A DNA stretch of 50,590 nt, taken from assembly GCA_001795615.1 (NCBI GenBank), contig MGKI01000012.1, positions 1 through 50,590 on the forward strand. The letters are read 5' to 3'. The position numbers and the translations under genes are program-made. Positions 7,389 to 15,392 of the stretch are shown here, in pieces (position 1 is the first letter of the stretch; every line of letters starts with the position of its first letter). The notes below the pieces were generated by a model. That model saw nothing but the letters and a program-made list of their open reading frames with translations, did not search any database and had not been told where the DNA came from. This stretch comes from Candidatus Yanofskybacteria bacterium RIFCSPLOWO2_01_FULL_42_49. GTDB lineage: Bacteria > Patescibacteriota > Minisyncoccia > 2-02-FULL-40-12 > GWA2-44-9.

Positions 7389-7889
7389 ATGAGAAACGTA
7401 TTCTTCGCCGTCGTCACCGTCGTCGCTCTCGCTCTCGGGTTTCTCGGAATCGCCGGGTGCGAGCTGTTCGGCAATCGTGCCAGCACCACGCCGGCATCGG
7501 TGGTCAGCGATGTTTCGTATGGTGTCGCATCTCCGGCGCGTACGGAGCTATGCGTCGACAACGGTGCCACGATGCGGAATTGGATCTTCTCCGATCGATG
7601 GATGAAGAACCAGTTGACGCACGACACCTACACGGTTGACGACGGTCGGACCTACAATGCGTTCCGGATCCTCACCGACGACTCGACCCTTCCGCCACAT
7701 CATGTGCGATTCCGGAAGGTGGTCGTGAACGTCGGCGACGGGCCGACGCTCGAAGGCCACTCCTACTTGAGGACACTCATCAATGGTAATCCCGCGACCA
7801 TTTTGAGAGAGATTCTTGTGGTGGAGTTCAACGGCCGACTCGAGCGTCAGCGCCGGCCCCTGCCGCCCTGCGGAACACCACGCAGCTAG
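7389..7889 (+). CDS. Small putative lipoprotein of foreign (GC-rich) composition
   Basis: 166 residues. An N-terminal hydrophobic segment ends in a lipobox-like LGIAGC, so the mature protein probably starts at Cys24 with a lipid anchor. The rest is a soluble domain that I do not recognise. The Shine-Dalgarno AGGAGG lies 5 nt upstream of ATG, unlike most genes here. Codon third positions are mostly G or C (GTC, CTC, ACC, GAC, TTC), in sharp contrast to flanking genes, and the high-GC stretch runs from about 7380 to 8030. Its own promoter and terminator make it a self-contained transcription unit. Recent horizontal acquisition is the likeliest reading. The frame bias argues that it is really coding. 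Confidence 0.7.
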   Translation: MRNVFFAVVTVVALALGFLGIAGCELFGNRASTTPASVVSDVSYGVASPARTELCVDNGATMRNWIFSDRWMKNQLTHDTYTVDDGRTYNAFRILTDDSTLPPHHVRFRKVVVNVGDGPTLEGHSYLRTLINGNPATILREILVVEFNGRLERQRRPLPPCGTPRS

Positions 7890-8032
7890 CGCCCGCCACC
7901 GTCACGGCAAGTCCGGACGGCCTGCGCGCGCGACAGAGTTCCCCAGGAGTGGGCGATGCCCCACTCCGAGAACCGCCCCGAGGGACGGAGAACCAGACAT
8001 CTTGGTTCCCGTCTTCTCGGAGGCGGTTTTTT
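7890..8032 (+). terminator. GC-rich 3' tail with two strong hairpins; terminator at 7971-8032
   Basis: GGAGTGGG (7946-7953) pairs with CCCCACTCC (7959-7967). A long second hairpin has AACCGCC (7971-7977) against GGCGGTT (8022-8028), with inner stems CCGAG/CTCGG, GACGG/CCGTC and AACCA/TGGTT, followed by a T run to 8032. It ends the lipoprotein unit. Confidence 0.8.
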
Positions 8033-8064
8033 AATTTGCTCTCTTCTTTTTACTGATCTTTCTT

Positions 8065-8106
8065 AAACCGCCATATAACTAGCAATTGCTAGTTATATGG
8101 CGGTTT
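8065..8106. repeat. Perfect 42-bp palindrome
   Basis: The two 21-nt halves (beginning AAACCGCCATATAACTAGCA) are exact reverse complements with no loop. T-rich sequence on the right and A at the left end mean it could act as a bidirectional terminator between the lipoprotein unit and the next gene. The outer AACCGCC/GGCGGTT arms echo those of the terminator 40 nt upstream. 8107-8179 is AT-rich with no feature seen. Confidence 0.85.
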
Positions 8107-8179
8107 TGATGTTTTGGTGTGTTTAGTGTTTTATGTTTGGTAAATGGGATTTGTTGATTAAAAATATTTGTTTTAGTGG

Positions 8180-8185
8180 TATAAT
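8180..8185 (+). promoter_or_regulatory. -10 box of a leaderless mRNA
   Basis: TATAAT 6 nt before ATG 8192; no Shine-Dalgarno sequence. No clear -35 box. Confidence 0.45.
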
Positions 8186-8191
8186 TAACCT

Positions 8192-8629
8192 ATGCCAGAA
8201 TCAGGTGTTACCATTGAACAAGAAATAGCCCAACTTGAACAACAGATTGCCGAGAAAAGGCTCCGCCAGCTGGCGGATTTGGGCGTCCCACTGCCGGAAT
8301 TGCCTTCCGTTGAGACGCAGGAACCATCAACCGAAAAAGAGGCCCTTCACAAAATTATCGGCGAAAAGATTCAACAGCAAGCACCCCAATATCAGCCTGC
8401 GCCAGTCAAACCGCAACAGGACGACAGCGCTTTAAGCTATGTTTTGCCGGAGTTGAAAGATAAAGTTCAGGAACTCGTTAACTTGGTTTTTAACAAAAGT
8501 TTAGAGGACGGTATAAAAGAAGTGGCTAAGACCAATAATGCCGCGCTGATTGATGCGTTCCATGATGTCTTGGTGGATGAATTATATAATGTTTTGGTGG
8601 AAAGGAAAAAGCTAGAAAAATTAACCTAA
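8192..8629 (+). CDS. Hypothetical small protein upstream of the VirD4-like ATPase
   Basis: 145 residues. The N-terminal 25 residues form a Gln/Glu-rich helix (QEIAQLEQQIAEKR), followed by a Pro/Gln-rich linker and a C-terminal helical domain ending VLVERKKLEKLT. No signal peptide or membrane segment. It lies 146 nt upstream of the ATPase gene and may work with it, which is inference from position only. A 16-bp palindrome (8262-8277) encodes part of residues 24-29 (RLRQLAD). The start is probably leaderless. Confidence 0.65.
   Translation: MPESGVTIEQEIAQLEQQIAEKRLRQLADLGVPLPELPSVETQEPSTEKEALHKIIGEKIQQQAPQYQPAPVKPQQDDSALSYVLPELKDKVQELVNLVFNKSLEDGIKEVAKTNNAALIDAFHDVLVDELYNVLVERKKLEKLT
8262..8277. 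repeat. Perfect 16-bp palindrome, second copy
   Basis: TCCGCCAGCTGGCGGA, identical to 2253-2268, here inside the 145-residue protein gene. Confidence 0.85.
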
Positions 8630-8775
8630 TTGTTCTAATTATTCTAATTGACCTAAACAAATCCCAATAATCTAATGACTAATGCCTAAAATTTTATTTC
8701 GTCATTTGGAAATTAGACATTGGGTATTATTTAGAATGATTAGGTTAATTAGAAATTAGAATAATTTTATTCACC
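8630..8775. repeat. AT-rich fold-back spacer
   Basis: The left half (CCTAATTGTTCTAATTATTC and onward) is roughly inverted in the right half (GAATGATTAGGTTAATTAGA). The same style of word (ATTAGAAATTAGACATT) recurs at 34728-34908 and inside the GT39 gene. No coding or promoter signal is recognised with confidence. Confidence 0.5.
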
Positions 8776-11151
8776 TTGTCTCTATTTCTCATAATAATCT
8801 ACCTCATCGTCATCGCCATTATCTTCATTGCCGCTTTAGTTTTGCTTGGTTCGTTCAGAACCAAAGGCAGTATTGCGCGAGCGCTTAACATGTCGCTTTT
8901 TTCGATTACTCTTCCGCGCGATATCTCGACAAGTTCGGGGCAAGGACAGCAGAGAACGGAGAAAGAGCTGATTTCCATAATGGAACAGCTTTACTCGTCT
9001 TTTTCCAACATTCACTCAAGGGGCTGGAATAAATTTTTATACGGCGAACCGTATATTGTCCTTGAAATGGCCGTTCACCATGTAGGCGAAGAAATATTTT
9101 TCTACATGGCGGTTCCCAGAACCTATGAGCAGATTTTTGAAAAACAGGTCCACGGTTTTTTCCCGACGGCTGAAGTTGAGAGAGTTAAAGATTATAATAT
9201 TTTCAATCCCAACGGTTATTCTTTTGGTGCCTATGTGAGATTATCCTCAAACTCCATTCTGCCTTTTAAAACATATCAAAATTTACAGGCGGACCCCTTA
9301 AGTGAGATAGCGACCTCTCTTTCAAAACTTGAAAAAGAAGGCGAAGGGGCGGCGATTCAGATATTGATGCGGCCGTCTCACAGAAACGAAGCCCGCTCTC
9401 TGGCTCAAAAAGTAGCAAAAGAAATGCAGTCAGGCCACAAGTTTTCAACGGCGCTATCAAGGGCCAAGCATAAGCCCAAAAAACTAGCGCCCGACAAGCA
9501 GCAGCCGGAGCCGTCCCGAGTAGTAACGCCGTTTGAAGAAGAAATCATCAAAGGCATTCAGTCCAAGGCGACAAAACCGGTCTTTGACACGAATATAAGG
9601 ATGGTTGTTTCCGCGGACAACGAAATGAGGGCGCAGCAAATTCTAAATGACATGGAGGGCGCTTTAGTTCAGTTTACCGCCAACGAAATGAACAGCTTAA
9701 AAGTGGCGAAAGTTTCTTCGGGCGCTTTGTCTAAATTATTGTTTAATTTTTCTTTCAGGTTGTTTGATAACTCTTATGCAACCCCGTTATCGTCCGAAGA
9801 AATAACCAGTTTGTACCATTTCCCGCTGGCCTCAACTCTGGCGCCGAGGGTTAAATTTTTAAGGTCAAAAAGCTCTGAGCCGCCGGTTAACTTGCCTCAG
9901 GAGGGGATAATTCTGGGCAAGAATATGTTTCGTGGGGTAACAAGCGTGGTGAAGATGTCCAAAAACGACAGAAGGAGACATTTTTATACTCTAGGCCAAA
10001 CCGGTACCGGTAAATCAACTCTGATGGAAAACATGATCGGTCAAGATATCGTGAACGGAGACGGCGTCGCATTTATAGATCCCCATGGTACGGCGATAGA
10101 GAAAATTCTCGGCACGATACCTTCGGAAAGAATGGATGATGTCCTAGTGTTTGATCCGGCGGATACGGGCCGGCCTATCGGTATCAATATGCTGGAGTAT
10201 GACATTCGATATCCTGAACAGAAAACATTCATCGTTAATGAACTTTTAAGCATATTCCAAAAACTGTTTCTCGCTGAGACGATGGGGCCGATGTTTGACC
10301 AGTATTTCAGGAATGCCGTACTGCTTTTGCTGGACGATTCTCAACACGAGAAACCAACCCTGGTAAATATCCCGAGGGTGCTTACGGATGAGGCCTACAG
10401 GAGGGATAAATTATCCCGAGAGACGAATCCTATCGTAAAGAATTTCTGGGAATTTGAAGCGGAAAAAGCCGGCGGCGAAGCGGCTTTGGCCAACATGGCT
10501 CCGTACATAACATCAAAAATTAACGGTTTCATTGCCAACGAATATTTACGGCCGATCCTTTCACAGCAAGACAGCGCGTTTAATTTTCGGGAAGTCATAG
10601 ATCAAAAGAAAATACTCCTAGTTAATTTATCAAAAGGCAGAATAGGCGACATCAATGCCAATTTACTGGGCATGTTCATAGTCGGCAAACTTCTGATTGC
10701 CGCTTTATCGCGGGTAGATGTGCCTGAAGACCAAAGGAACGATTTTTATCTGTACATTGATGAGTTTCAGAATTTTACCACCGACAGTATCGCGACTATT
10801 CTCGCCGAAGCCAGGAAGTATCGCCTTAACCTTACGATTGCCAATCAGTTCATCAAGCAGCTGGTCGACAAGATTAGGGATGCTGTTTTCGGCAATGTGG
10901 GTTCAATGGCCGTGTTCAGGGTTGGCGCAGACGATGCCGAGTTTTTAAAAAATCAATTTGATCCGGTGTTCACCCCACAGGACCTTTTGAACATTGATAA
11001 TTTCAATTGTTATGTTAAATTGCTTATTAACAACCAGACCGTAAGGCCGTTTAATATTAAAATAAATCCGCCCCAAGAATCGAACCCGGAACTTGCGCAA
11101 AAAATTAAAGAATTATCGCGAATGAAATACGGAAAAGCAGCACGCGAATAG
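8776..11151 (+). CDS. VirD4/TraG-like conjugation-type ATPase, membrane-anchored
   Basis: 791 residues. One N-terminal membrane helix (LFLIIIYLIVIAIIFIAALV), an N-terminal domain of ~370 residues typical of the CPR form of these proteins, then a P-loop ATPase domain. Walker A is GQTGTGKST at about residues 406-414, and a Walker B-like YLYIDEFQNF lies near 656. Late motifs (ARKYRLNLTIANQF) match TraD/TrwB/VirD4 coupling proteins, which feed DNA or protein into a type IV secretion channel using ATP. No relaxase or VirB4 gene is in the window, so the role could be DNA uptake, secretion or pilus-linked transfer. The start is TTG 8776; no better start is seen. Pilin-domain genes at 26895-33295 may belong to the same machine. 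Confidence 0.85.
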   Translation: MSLFLIIIYLIVIAIIFIAALVLLGSFRTKGSIARALNMSLFSITLPRDISTSSGQGQQRTEKELISIMEQLYSSFSNIHSRGWNKFLYGEPYIVLEMAVHHVGEEIFFYMAVPRTYEQIFEKQVHGFFPTAEVERVKDYNIFNPNGYSFGAYVRLSSNSILPFKTYQNLQADPLSEIATSLSKLEKEGEGAAIQILMRPSHRNEARSLAQKVAKEMQSGHKFSTALSRAKHKPKKLAPDKQQPEPSRVVTPFEEEIIKGIQSKATKPVFDTNIRMVVSADNEMRAQQILNDMEGALVQFTANEMNSLKVAKVSSGALSKLLFNFSFRLFDNSYATPLSSEEITSLYHFPLASTLAPRVKFLRSKSSEPPVNLPQEGIILGKNMFRGVTSVVKMSKNDRRRHFYTLGQTGTGKSTLMENMIGQDIVNGDGVAFIDPHGTAIEKILGTIPSERMDDVLVFDPADTGRPIGINMLEYDIRYPEQKTFIVNELLSIFQKLFLAETMGPMFDQYFRNAVLLLLDDSQHEKPTLVNIPRVLTDEAYRRDKLSRETNPIVKNFWEFEAEKAGGEAALANMAPYITSKINGFIANEYLRPILSQQDSAFNFREVIDQKKILLVNLSKGRIGDINANLLGMFIVGKLLIAALSRVDVPEDQRNDFYLYIDEFQNFTTDSIATILAEARKYRLNLTIANQFIKQLVDKIRDAVFGNVGSMAVFRVGADDAEFLKNQFDPVFTPQDLLNIDNFNCYVKLLINNQTVRPFNIKINPPQESNPELAQKIKELSRMKYGKAARE

Positions 11152-11256
11152 CGCGCTACAAATGCGTCCACACGAATATATTTGTATGAAGCCGTTCGTA
11201 GTCGGCGATTTGTAGAACTATTTGTAGCATTTGTACGTCATTCGTAGATTTGTGTT
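11144..11256 (+). repeat. Repeat running into the gtrA-like start codon
   Basis: It begins GCGAATAGCGCGCTACAAAT (overlapping the stop of the ATPase gene) and ends ATTCGTAGATTTGTGTT directly before ATG 11257. Related copies precede the starts at 12041 and 13294. The ends are mutually inverted (CTACAAAT against ATTTGTAG). Confidence 0.7.
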
Positions 11257-11961
11257 ATGTTATTCACCAGAAAGGATTTCTATTTTTCCATAACTACCGG
11301 TCTTATCACCGGTATTATCGCTTGGCGGATTTTAAATTTTTTGGGGTTGGCGAAAATCGGTATTTGGGGCCGGTCAATTGAGAATTGCCGGATTCTCCAG
11401 ACCATTGATTGTCAGCCGATTTATTCGATTTATTTTTCATCTGACTGGCTTATTTTGCTCGTTCCTGTTTTATGGATTCTCGGCGTTAATCTCGGATACT
11501 TTCTCGGCCGTTGGTTTGCTTTCTTTAATCAATTCGGCAAATTTGCGGCTGTCGGGTTTACTAACGCGGCAGTTTATTTCGGAATTCTAAATTTCTTGAT
11601 TTCTTGGTCCGGCTTCAACAAAGGTCTGTGGTATTCTGTATTTGTGGCCGTAGCTTTTGTCATTGCCACATCTATTAGTTATTTTTGGAATAAATTCTGG
11701 GTATTTTCTTCCGTGAGGCCGGGCTTTACTGATGGCCAGCCTGATAATCAAATCAGCGGAGGAGAGTTTGGCAAATTTTTAACCGTGTCTGCAGTTGCCG
11801 GTTTGGTTAATGTAGGTACCGCATCTTCGGTGGTCAATCTCATGAATCCCGTACTTGGATTGACGCTTGATCAGTGGGCTAATGTTGGCGGAGTCGCCGG
11901 TTCGGCGGTAGCTCTTGTGTTTAGTTTTATAGGGTTTAAATTGGCAGTATTTAAGAAGTAG
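11257..11961 (+). CDS. GtrA-like membrane protein
   Basis: 234 residues. An N-terminal helix pair precedes a four-helix GtrA-type domain: FGKFAAVGFTNAAVYFGILN, then a helix with SYFWNKFWVF, and near the C-terminus FGKFLTVSAVAGLVNVGTAS. GtrA-like proteins are thought to move polyprenyl-phosphate-linked sugars across the membrane for surface glycan synthesis. This would serve GT-C enzymes such as those at 1986-4921 (inference). The start codon abuts a repeat and has no Shine-Dalgarno sequence. Confidence 0.8.
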   Translation: MLFTRKDFYFSITTGLITGIIAWRILNFLGLAKIGIWGRSIENCRILQTIDCQPIYSIYFSSDWLILLVPVLWILGVNLGYFLGRWFAFFNQFGKFAAVGFTNAAVYFGILNFLISWSGFNKGLWYSVFVAVAFVIATSISYFWNKFWVFSSVRPGFTDGQPDNQISGGEFGKFLTVSAVAGLVNVGTASSVVNLMNPVLGLTLDQWANVGGVAGSAVALVFSFIGFKLAVFKK

Positions 11962-11965
11962 CAAC

Positions 11966-12040
11966 TAGCGAATAGCGCGCTACAAATGCGCACACACGAA
12001 TAAATTTGTAGCATTCGTAAGTTATTCGTAGATTTGTGTT
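11966..12040 (+). repeat. Repeat running into the dnaX start codon
   Basis: Same family as 11144-11256: GCGAATAGCGCGCTACAAAT at the left, ATTCGTAGATTTGTGTT directly before ATG 12041. The middle is shorter. Confidence 0.7.
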
Positions 12041-13207
12041 ATGTTATATCGTAAATATCGTCCGCAAAATTTTTCCGAAATAGTCGGACAGGAACATGTG
12101 GTTAAAACTCTCCAGGGAGCATTAGAAAGTGGCCGAGTGGGCCATGCTTATTTATTTACCGGCTCTCGAGGTACAGGAAAAACATCGTTGGCAAGAATTT
12201 TTGCTAAGGCATTAAATTGCGCCGATTTTTCCAAAATGAGAGAATCGAATTTTGCTGAAAAATCGAGCGTCCGCCGAAGCCTTGGCGAAGGCGGATTACC
12301 TGAGCCATGCAATCAGTGTGATAGCTGTCTTGCCGCTAGCCAGGGCAATTTGCTTGACTTGATAGAAATAGATGCGGCATCCAACAGAGGAATTGATGAA
12401 ATCAGAAATCTCAAAGATTCGGCTCTTGTTGCCGCTCCCAGCGGTGGGTTTAAGGTTTTCATAATTGACGAAGTCCACATGCTGACGAAAGACGCTTTTA
12501 ATGCTCTTCTTAAAATTCTTGAAGAGCCGCCGTCGCATGTCGTCTTTATTCTTGCCACAACGGAACCGCATAAAATTTTGCCCACGGTTCTTTCGCGGGT
12601 TCAAAGATTTGATTTCAAACGGCTGAATCAGGGACAAATTTCCGGAAAACTTGGGATGATGGCCCGCAAAGAAGGGATTAAAATAAATGAGGAAGCGTTA
12701 AAGACAATAGCAATGTCGGCAGACGGAGCTTTGAGGGATGCGGAAGTTGCTCTTTCTAAAATTCAGGCCTGCCTACCGGTAGGCGAGGCGTCTACAGACT
12801 CGACCAAAGCAATTTCTGTAGATGAAGTGAACGAAATGTTGGGGCTGGTTTCCTACAGATATTATCCTGAATTTGTGAGTTGCCTTCTTGGCAACGACAA
12901 AACCGGTGCGCTTGATCTTATTCAGAAGATTTATTTATCGGGAGCGGATTTGGAAAATTTCACCGGCCATCTTGTGGAATATATGAGAAAAATTTTAATG
13001 GCCAAAATAAATCCAGTCGTTCTTGCCTCAATCAGCGGCATAAACGACGAAGAAACAAAAAGCATCTTGGCGTTAGGCCAGAATACAGATGGCCAGAAAT
13101 TGATAAGAATAATAGTAAGCTTCTCCAACGCCAGAAACGAGATAAAACATTCTCCGGTACCGCAATTGCCATTAGAGTTGGCAGTTATAGAATTATGTGG
13201 AACATAA
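12041..13207 (+). CDS. dnaX: DNA polymerase III subunit gamma/tau (short form)
   Basis: 388 residues. Clamp-loader AAA+ ATPase that loads the sliding clamp at the replication fork. It opens with MLYRKYRPQNFSEIVGQEHV. Walker A is GSRGTGKTS (about residues 42-50), a zinc site includes CNQCDSC, Walker B is FIIDEVHM, and an arginine-finger SRVQRF motif is present. It stops after the gamma core, with no long tau tail. Two insertions come from palindromes: KSSVRRSLGEGGLP just before the zinc cysteines (12270-12295), and CLPVGEAS around residues 243-250 (12767-12789). Both fall in surface loops and keep the frame. Confidence 0.93.
   Translation: MLYRKYRPQNFSEIVGQEHVVKTLQGALESGRVGHAYLFTGSRGTGKTSLARIFAKALNCADFSKMRESNFAEKSSVRRSLGEGGLPEPCNQCDSCLAASQGNLLDLIEIDAASNRGIDEIRNLKDSALVAAPSGGFKVFIIDEVHMLTKDAFNALLKILEEPPSHVVFILATTEPHKILPTVLSRVQRFDFKRLNQGQISGKLGMMARKEGIKINEEALKTIAMSADGALRDAEVALSKIQACLPVGEASTDSTKAISVDEVNEMLGLVSYRYYPEFVSCLLGNDKTGALDLIQKIYLSGADLENFTGHLVEYMRKILMAKINPVVLASISGINDEETKSILALGQNTDGQKLIRIIVSFSNARNEIKHSPVPQLPLELAVIELCGT
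12270..12295. repeat. Palindromic insertion in dnaX (first)
   Basis: TCCGCC...GGCGGA arms and an inner CC/GG stem around TT, separated by a 3-nt internal loop. It encodes the VRRSLGEGG-type peptide between the AAA+ core and the zinc site. Confidence 0.75.
12767..12789. repeat. Palindromic insertion in dnaX (second)
   Basis: GCCT...AGGC arms around the 12-bp perfect palindrome CCTACCGGTAGG. It is closely related to CCTGCCTACCGGCAGGCAGG inserted in the MITE at 26191-26210. Confidence 0.75.
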
Positions 13208-13293
13208 TATAACACTAATTTACAAATTTACACGAATGCCACAAATAGTTATTCGTGGTATTCGCATGTCATTCGTAGATTTGTGTTACATCC
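13208..13293 (+). repeat. Repeat running into the MFS transporter start
   Basis: More diverged member of the family at 11144 and 11966: ACAAATTTACACGAATG, then TCATTCGTAGATTTGTGTTA, 6 nt before GTG 13294. Confidence 0.6.
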
Positions 13294-14463
13294 GTGAGGA
13301 ATATTATTTTACTCGGACTCACCTCTCTTCTTGCTGATTTTTCAAGCGAAATGGTCGTGCCTATTTTGCCGTTCTTTATCCAAGCGGTCGGCGGCGGAGG
13401 AATTGCCATTGGCTTGATTTTTGGCGTTGGCGATGCCGTAGCGGCTTTGCTTAAAGTGTTTTCCGGATATTGGGCCGACAGGACAAGAAAATACAAACTT
13501 TTTGTTTTTGGAGGATATTTATTTTCCGCGGCTGCGAAGTTTCTTTACCCTTTTGCCAACAGCTGGAGCCAAGTTTCCGCAATCAGGCCGATAGAAAGAA
13601 TGGGCAAGGGATTCAGAGATGCTCCGCGCGATGCGATTGTATCGGAATCTGTACCCCATGAGCGAAGGGGCTGGGGTTTTGGCGTTCAGAGAGCGATGGA
13701 CAGCGTTGGCGCGTTGGCGGGCTCGGTATTTGTTTTTGTGCTTTTTCTTTACCTAGATTTTCCTTTTCAGAAGATATTTTTTGTTTCCGCTCTGGTTGCT
13801 TTGTTGGCTGTAATTCCGATATTTTTTGTGAAAGTGCCGGCAGAATTGCGGCTGAACCATCGCAAAAAAGTATCGTTTGAAAAACTCTCATCCGAAGCCA
13901 AACGGTTTATTATGATTGCCACCCTGTTCGCTTTTTCTAATTTTAGCGTCGCATTTTTTGTTCTGAAAGCGCAGTTATCTTTTACCGATTTAAGTCAGCG
14001 CCAAGCGCTTGCCATAGCTCTTGTGGTTTATATTATTTTCAATATTTTTGATGCTGGTTTTTCAAGGCCAGCTGGAGCGCTTTCGGATCGAGTTGGCAGG
14101 AAGAAAATCATATTCACCAGCTACCTTATCTTCAGCGCCGTTTCTTTGGGATTCTTAGTTTTGTCTCTGAATTCACCGGCGTTGCCCGTCAGTTTCATAA
14201 TTCTCGCCGGTTTGTTTGCCATGTACGGGTTATTCAAAGCATTTGTCGATGCTTCCCAGAGGGCATTTATTTCCGATCTGTCAGAAGTTGAAATTCGAGG
14301 CACGGCTCTCGGCACTTTTGAAACATTCACCGGCCTGGCTGCTATTCCGGCGGGTTTAATCGCCGGAGCTTTGTGGAATGTAAATCCTGTTTATACTTTT
14401 ACCTATGGTTTGGGTCTTTCTTTGATAGCCGCGATAGTTCTCCTGGTCGCCACTAGTAAATAA
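13294..14463 (+). CDS. MFS-type transporter
   Basis: 389 residues with about 12 membrane helices. The loop after helix 2 has the MFS signature (GYWADRTRKYKLFVFGG), repeated in the second half (GALSDRVGRKKIIFTSY). The substrate cannot be read from sequence; the GKGFRDAPRDAIVSES stretch is shared by a large uncharacterised MFS subgroup found in many bacteria. The start is GTG (GTG AGG AAT), without Shine-Dalgarno, just after a dispersed repeat. Confidence 0.85.
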   Translation: MRNIILLGLTSLLADFSSEMVVPILPFFIQAVGGGGIAIGLIFGVGDAVAALLKVFSGYWADRTRKYKLFVFGGYLFSAAAKFLYPFANSWSQVSAIRPIERMGKGFRDAPRDAIVSESVPHERRGWGFGVQRAMDSVGALAGSVFVFVLFLYLDFPFQKIFFVSALVALLAVIPIFFVKVPAELRLNHRKKVSFEKLSSEAKRFIMIATLFAFSNFSVAFFVLKAQLSFTDLSQRQALAIALVVYIIFNIFDAGFSRPAGALSDRVGRKKIIFTSYLIFSAVSLGFLVLSLNSPALPVSFIILAGLFAMYGLFKAFVDASQRAFISDLSEVEIRGTALGTFETFTGLAAIPAGLIAGALWNVNPVYTFTYGLGLSLIAAIVLLVATSK

Positions 14464-14471
14464 ATGTGTAG

Positions 14472-14598
14472 TAACCCCGCCACCAAACTTTTCCGCTGAC
14501 CGCCATTCAAAAAAGGGGCGGGTTTGGTGCGGGGTTAAGTATTTGTTGCTACTCGCTTCGCTTGCAGACAAATACTTAAAAACCGACACAAGGTCGGT
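14472..14598. terminator. Three successive hairpins between convergent genes
   Basis: TAACCCCGCCACCAAAC (14472-14488) with GTTTGGTGCGGGGTTA (14522-14537); AAGTATTTGT (14537-14546) with ACAAATACTT (14568-14577), perfect; ACCGAC (14582-14587) with GTCGGT (14593-14598). They fill the gap between the MFS gene and the convergent unknown gene and probably terminate both. Confidence 0.6.
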
Positions 14599-14599
14599 G

Positions 14600-15082
14600 T
14601 TAGTTTCTCCAAGCGGGGACTCTGTTTTCAGGATTGATAAATAAGTGGATCCACATGGAAGCATAAGCTCTGGTACACACTTCCCGGGTTTCCAGAAGTG
14701 CATTTAAACACGCTTCTTCTTCGCTGACTGCACAACCGTCTTCAGGGCAGGGGTTGCCTTTTGCTGCGCAGGTTTCAGTCAGGGCTTTTTCAAATCTGGC
14801 GCAGACATCAAGATAAATTTCCCTCTTTTCCGATAAAAGCAGACTAGCCAGGTCCAACTTTGATAAATTGCCTTCCCAGGCAAAGTCCATCAACTTTCCC
14901 GGCGTTCCGACAAGTTTATCAAAATAGTTTTTTGCCACTGCGTCGTGCAGAAAAGGCCGTTCTACATTATCTGGTTCCAGTATTGTCCGTGTTTCCAGGT
15001 TAAACTCATATTTCAGACACCCGTCTTTTTCGCTTTCAGGGCGGACTGATCCGTTATTGTCCATGAAGCAGAAGAGCGTCAT
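14600..15082 (-). CDS. Hypothetical cysteine-rich protein
   Basis: 160 residues, not recognised. Eight cysteines, five of them in a 50-residue C-terminal stretch (ALTETCAAKGNPCPEDGC, then ACLNALL and REVCTRA), could bind metal or form disulfides. There is no signal peptide or membrane helix, which favours metal binding or a redox role (inference). ATG 15082 is preceded by a weak GAGG 8 nt upstream; an in-frame ATG lies 6 codons later. It stands alone, convergent with the MFS gene. Confidence 0.6.
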   Translation of the reverse strand: MTLFCFMDNNGSVRPESEKDGCLKYEFNLETRTILEPDNVERPFLHDAVAKNYFDKLVGTPGKLMDFAWEGNLSKLDLASLLLSEKREIYLDVCARFEKALTETCAAKGNPCPEDGCAVSEEEACLNALLETREVCTRAYASMWIHLFINPENRVPAWRN

Positions 15083-15196
15083 GGCTGTGCCTCATTAAAA
15101 TCAATGTTCTGATGTAATAATAACATAGTGAGCAGGAAAAAAAAGATTGGAATTTCTTAGTTTTTAGTGTAAAATAGTATAATATTTAACTAATAT

Positions 15197-15269
15197 TGCC
15201 GGGTGGTGTAATTGGTAACACGTCTGCCTTTGGAGCAGAAGACTTCAGGTTCGATCCCTGACCCGGCAG
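15197..15269 (+). tRNA. tRNA-Gln (TTG anticodon)
   Basis: Full cloverleaf: acceptor TGCCGGG (15197-15203) with CCCGGCA (15262-15268), D-loop AATTGGTAA, anticodon loop CTTTGGA giving TTG, and T-loop TTCGATC. CCA is not encoded. TATAAT at 15178-15183 is the probable -10 box. Confidence 0.93.
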
Positions 15270-15392
15270 CAGTCCTGTGATAGGTTCTTGCGACCACGAC
15301 GGATCGCGCCGTCATGTGATACTTTTTCTACCAAGGCACTGTGTCTGTCCGTAGCTTTAGTGAAGGAGAATACTGGTAGAATAAAAATAGAA

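Noticed and set aside
7373-8034. Alternative frames in the GC-rich cassette on both strands
   Set aside because: High GC opens all frames; only 7389-7889 has a ribosome site, signal peptide and the expected third-position G/C bias.
15288-15392. Upstream start (15288) for the membrane protein before the P-type ATPase
   Set aside because: The extra 35 residues are poorly protein-like and lie directly after tRNA-Gln; ATG 15393 fits the first membrane helix better.
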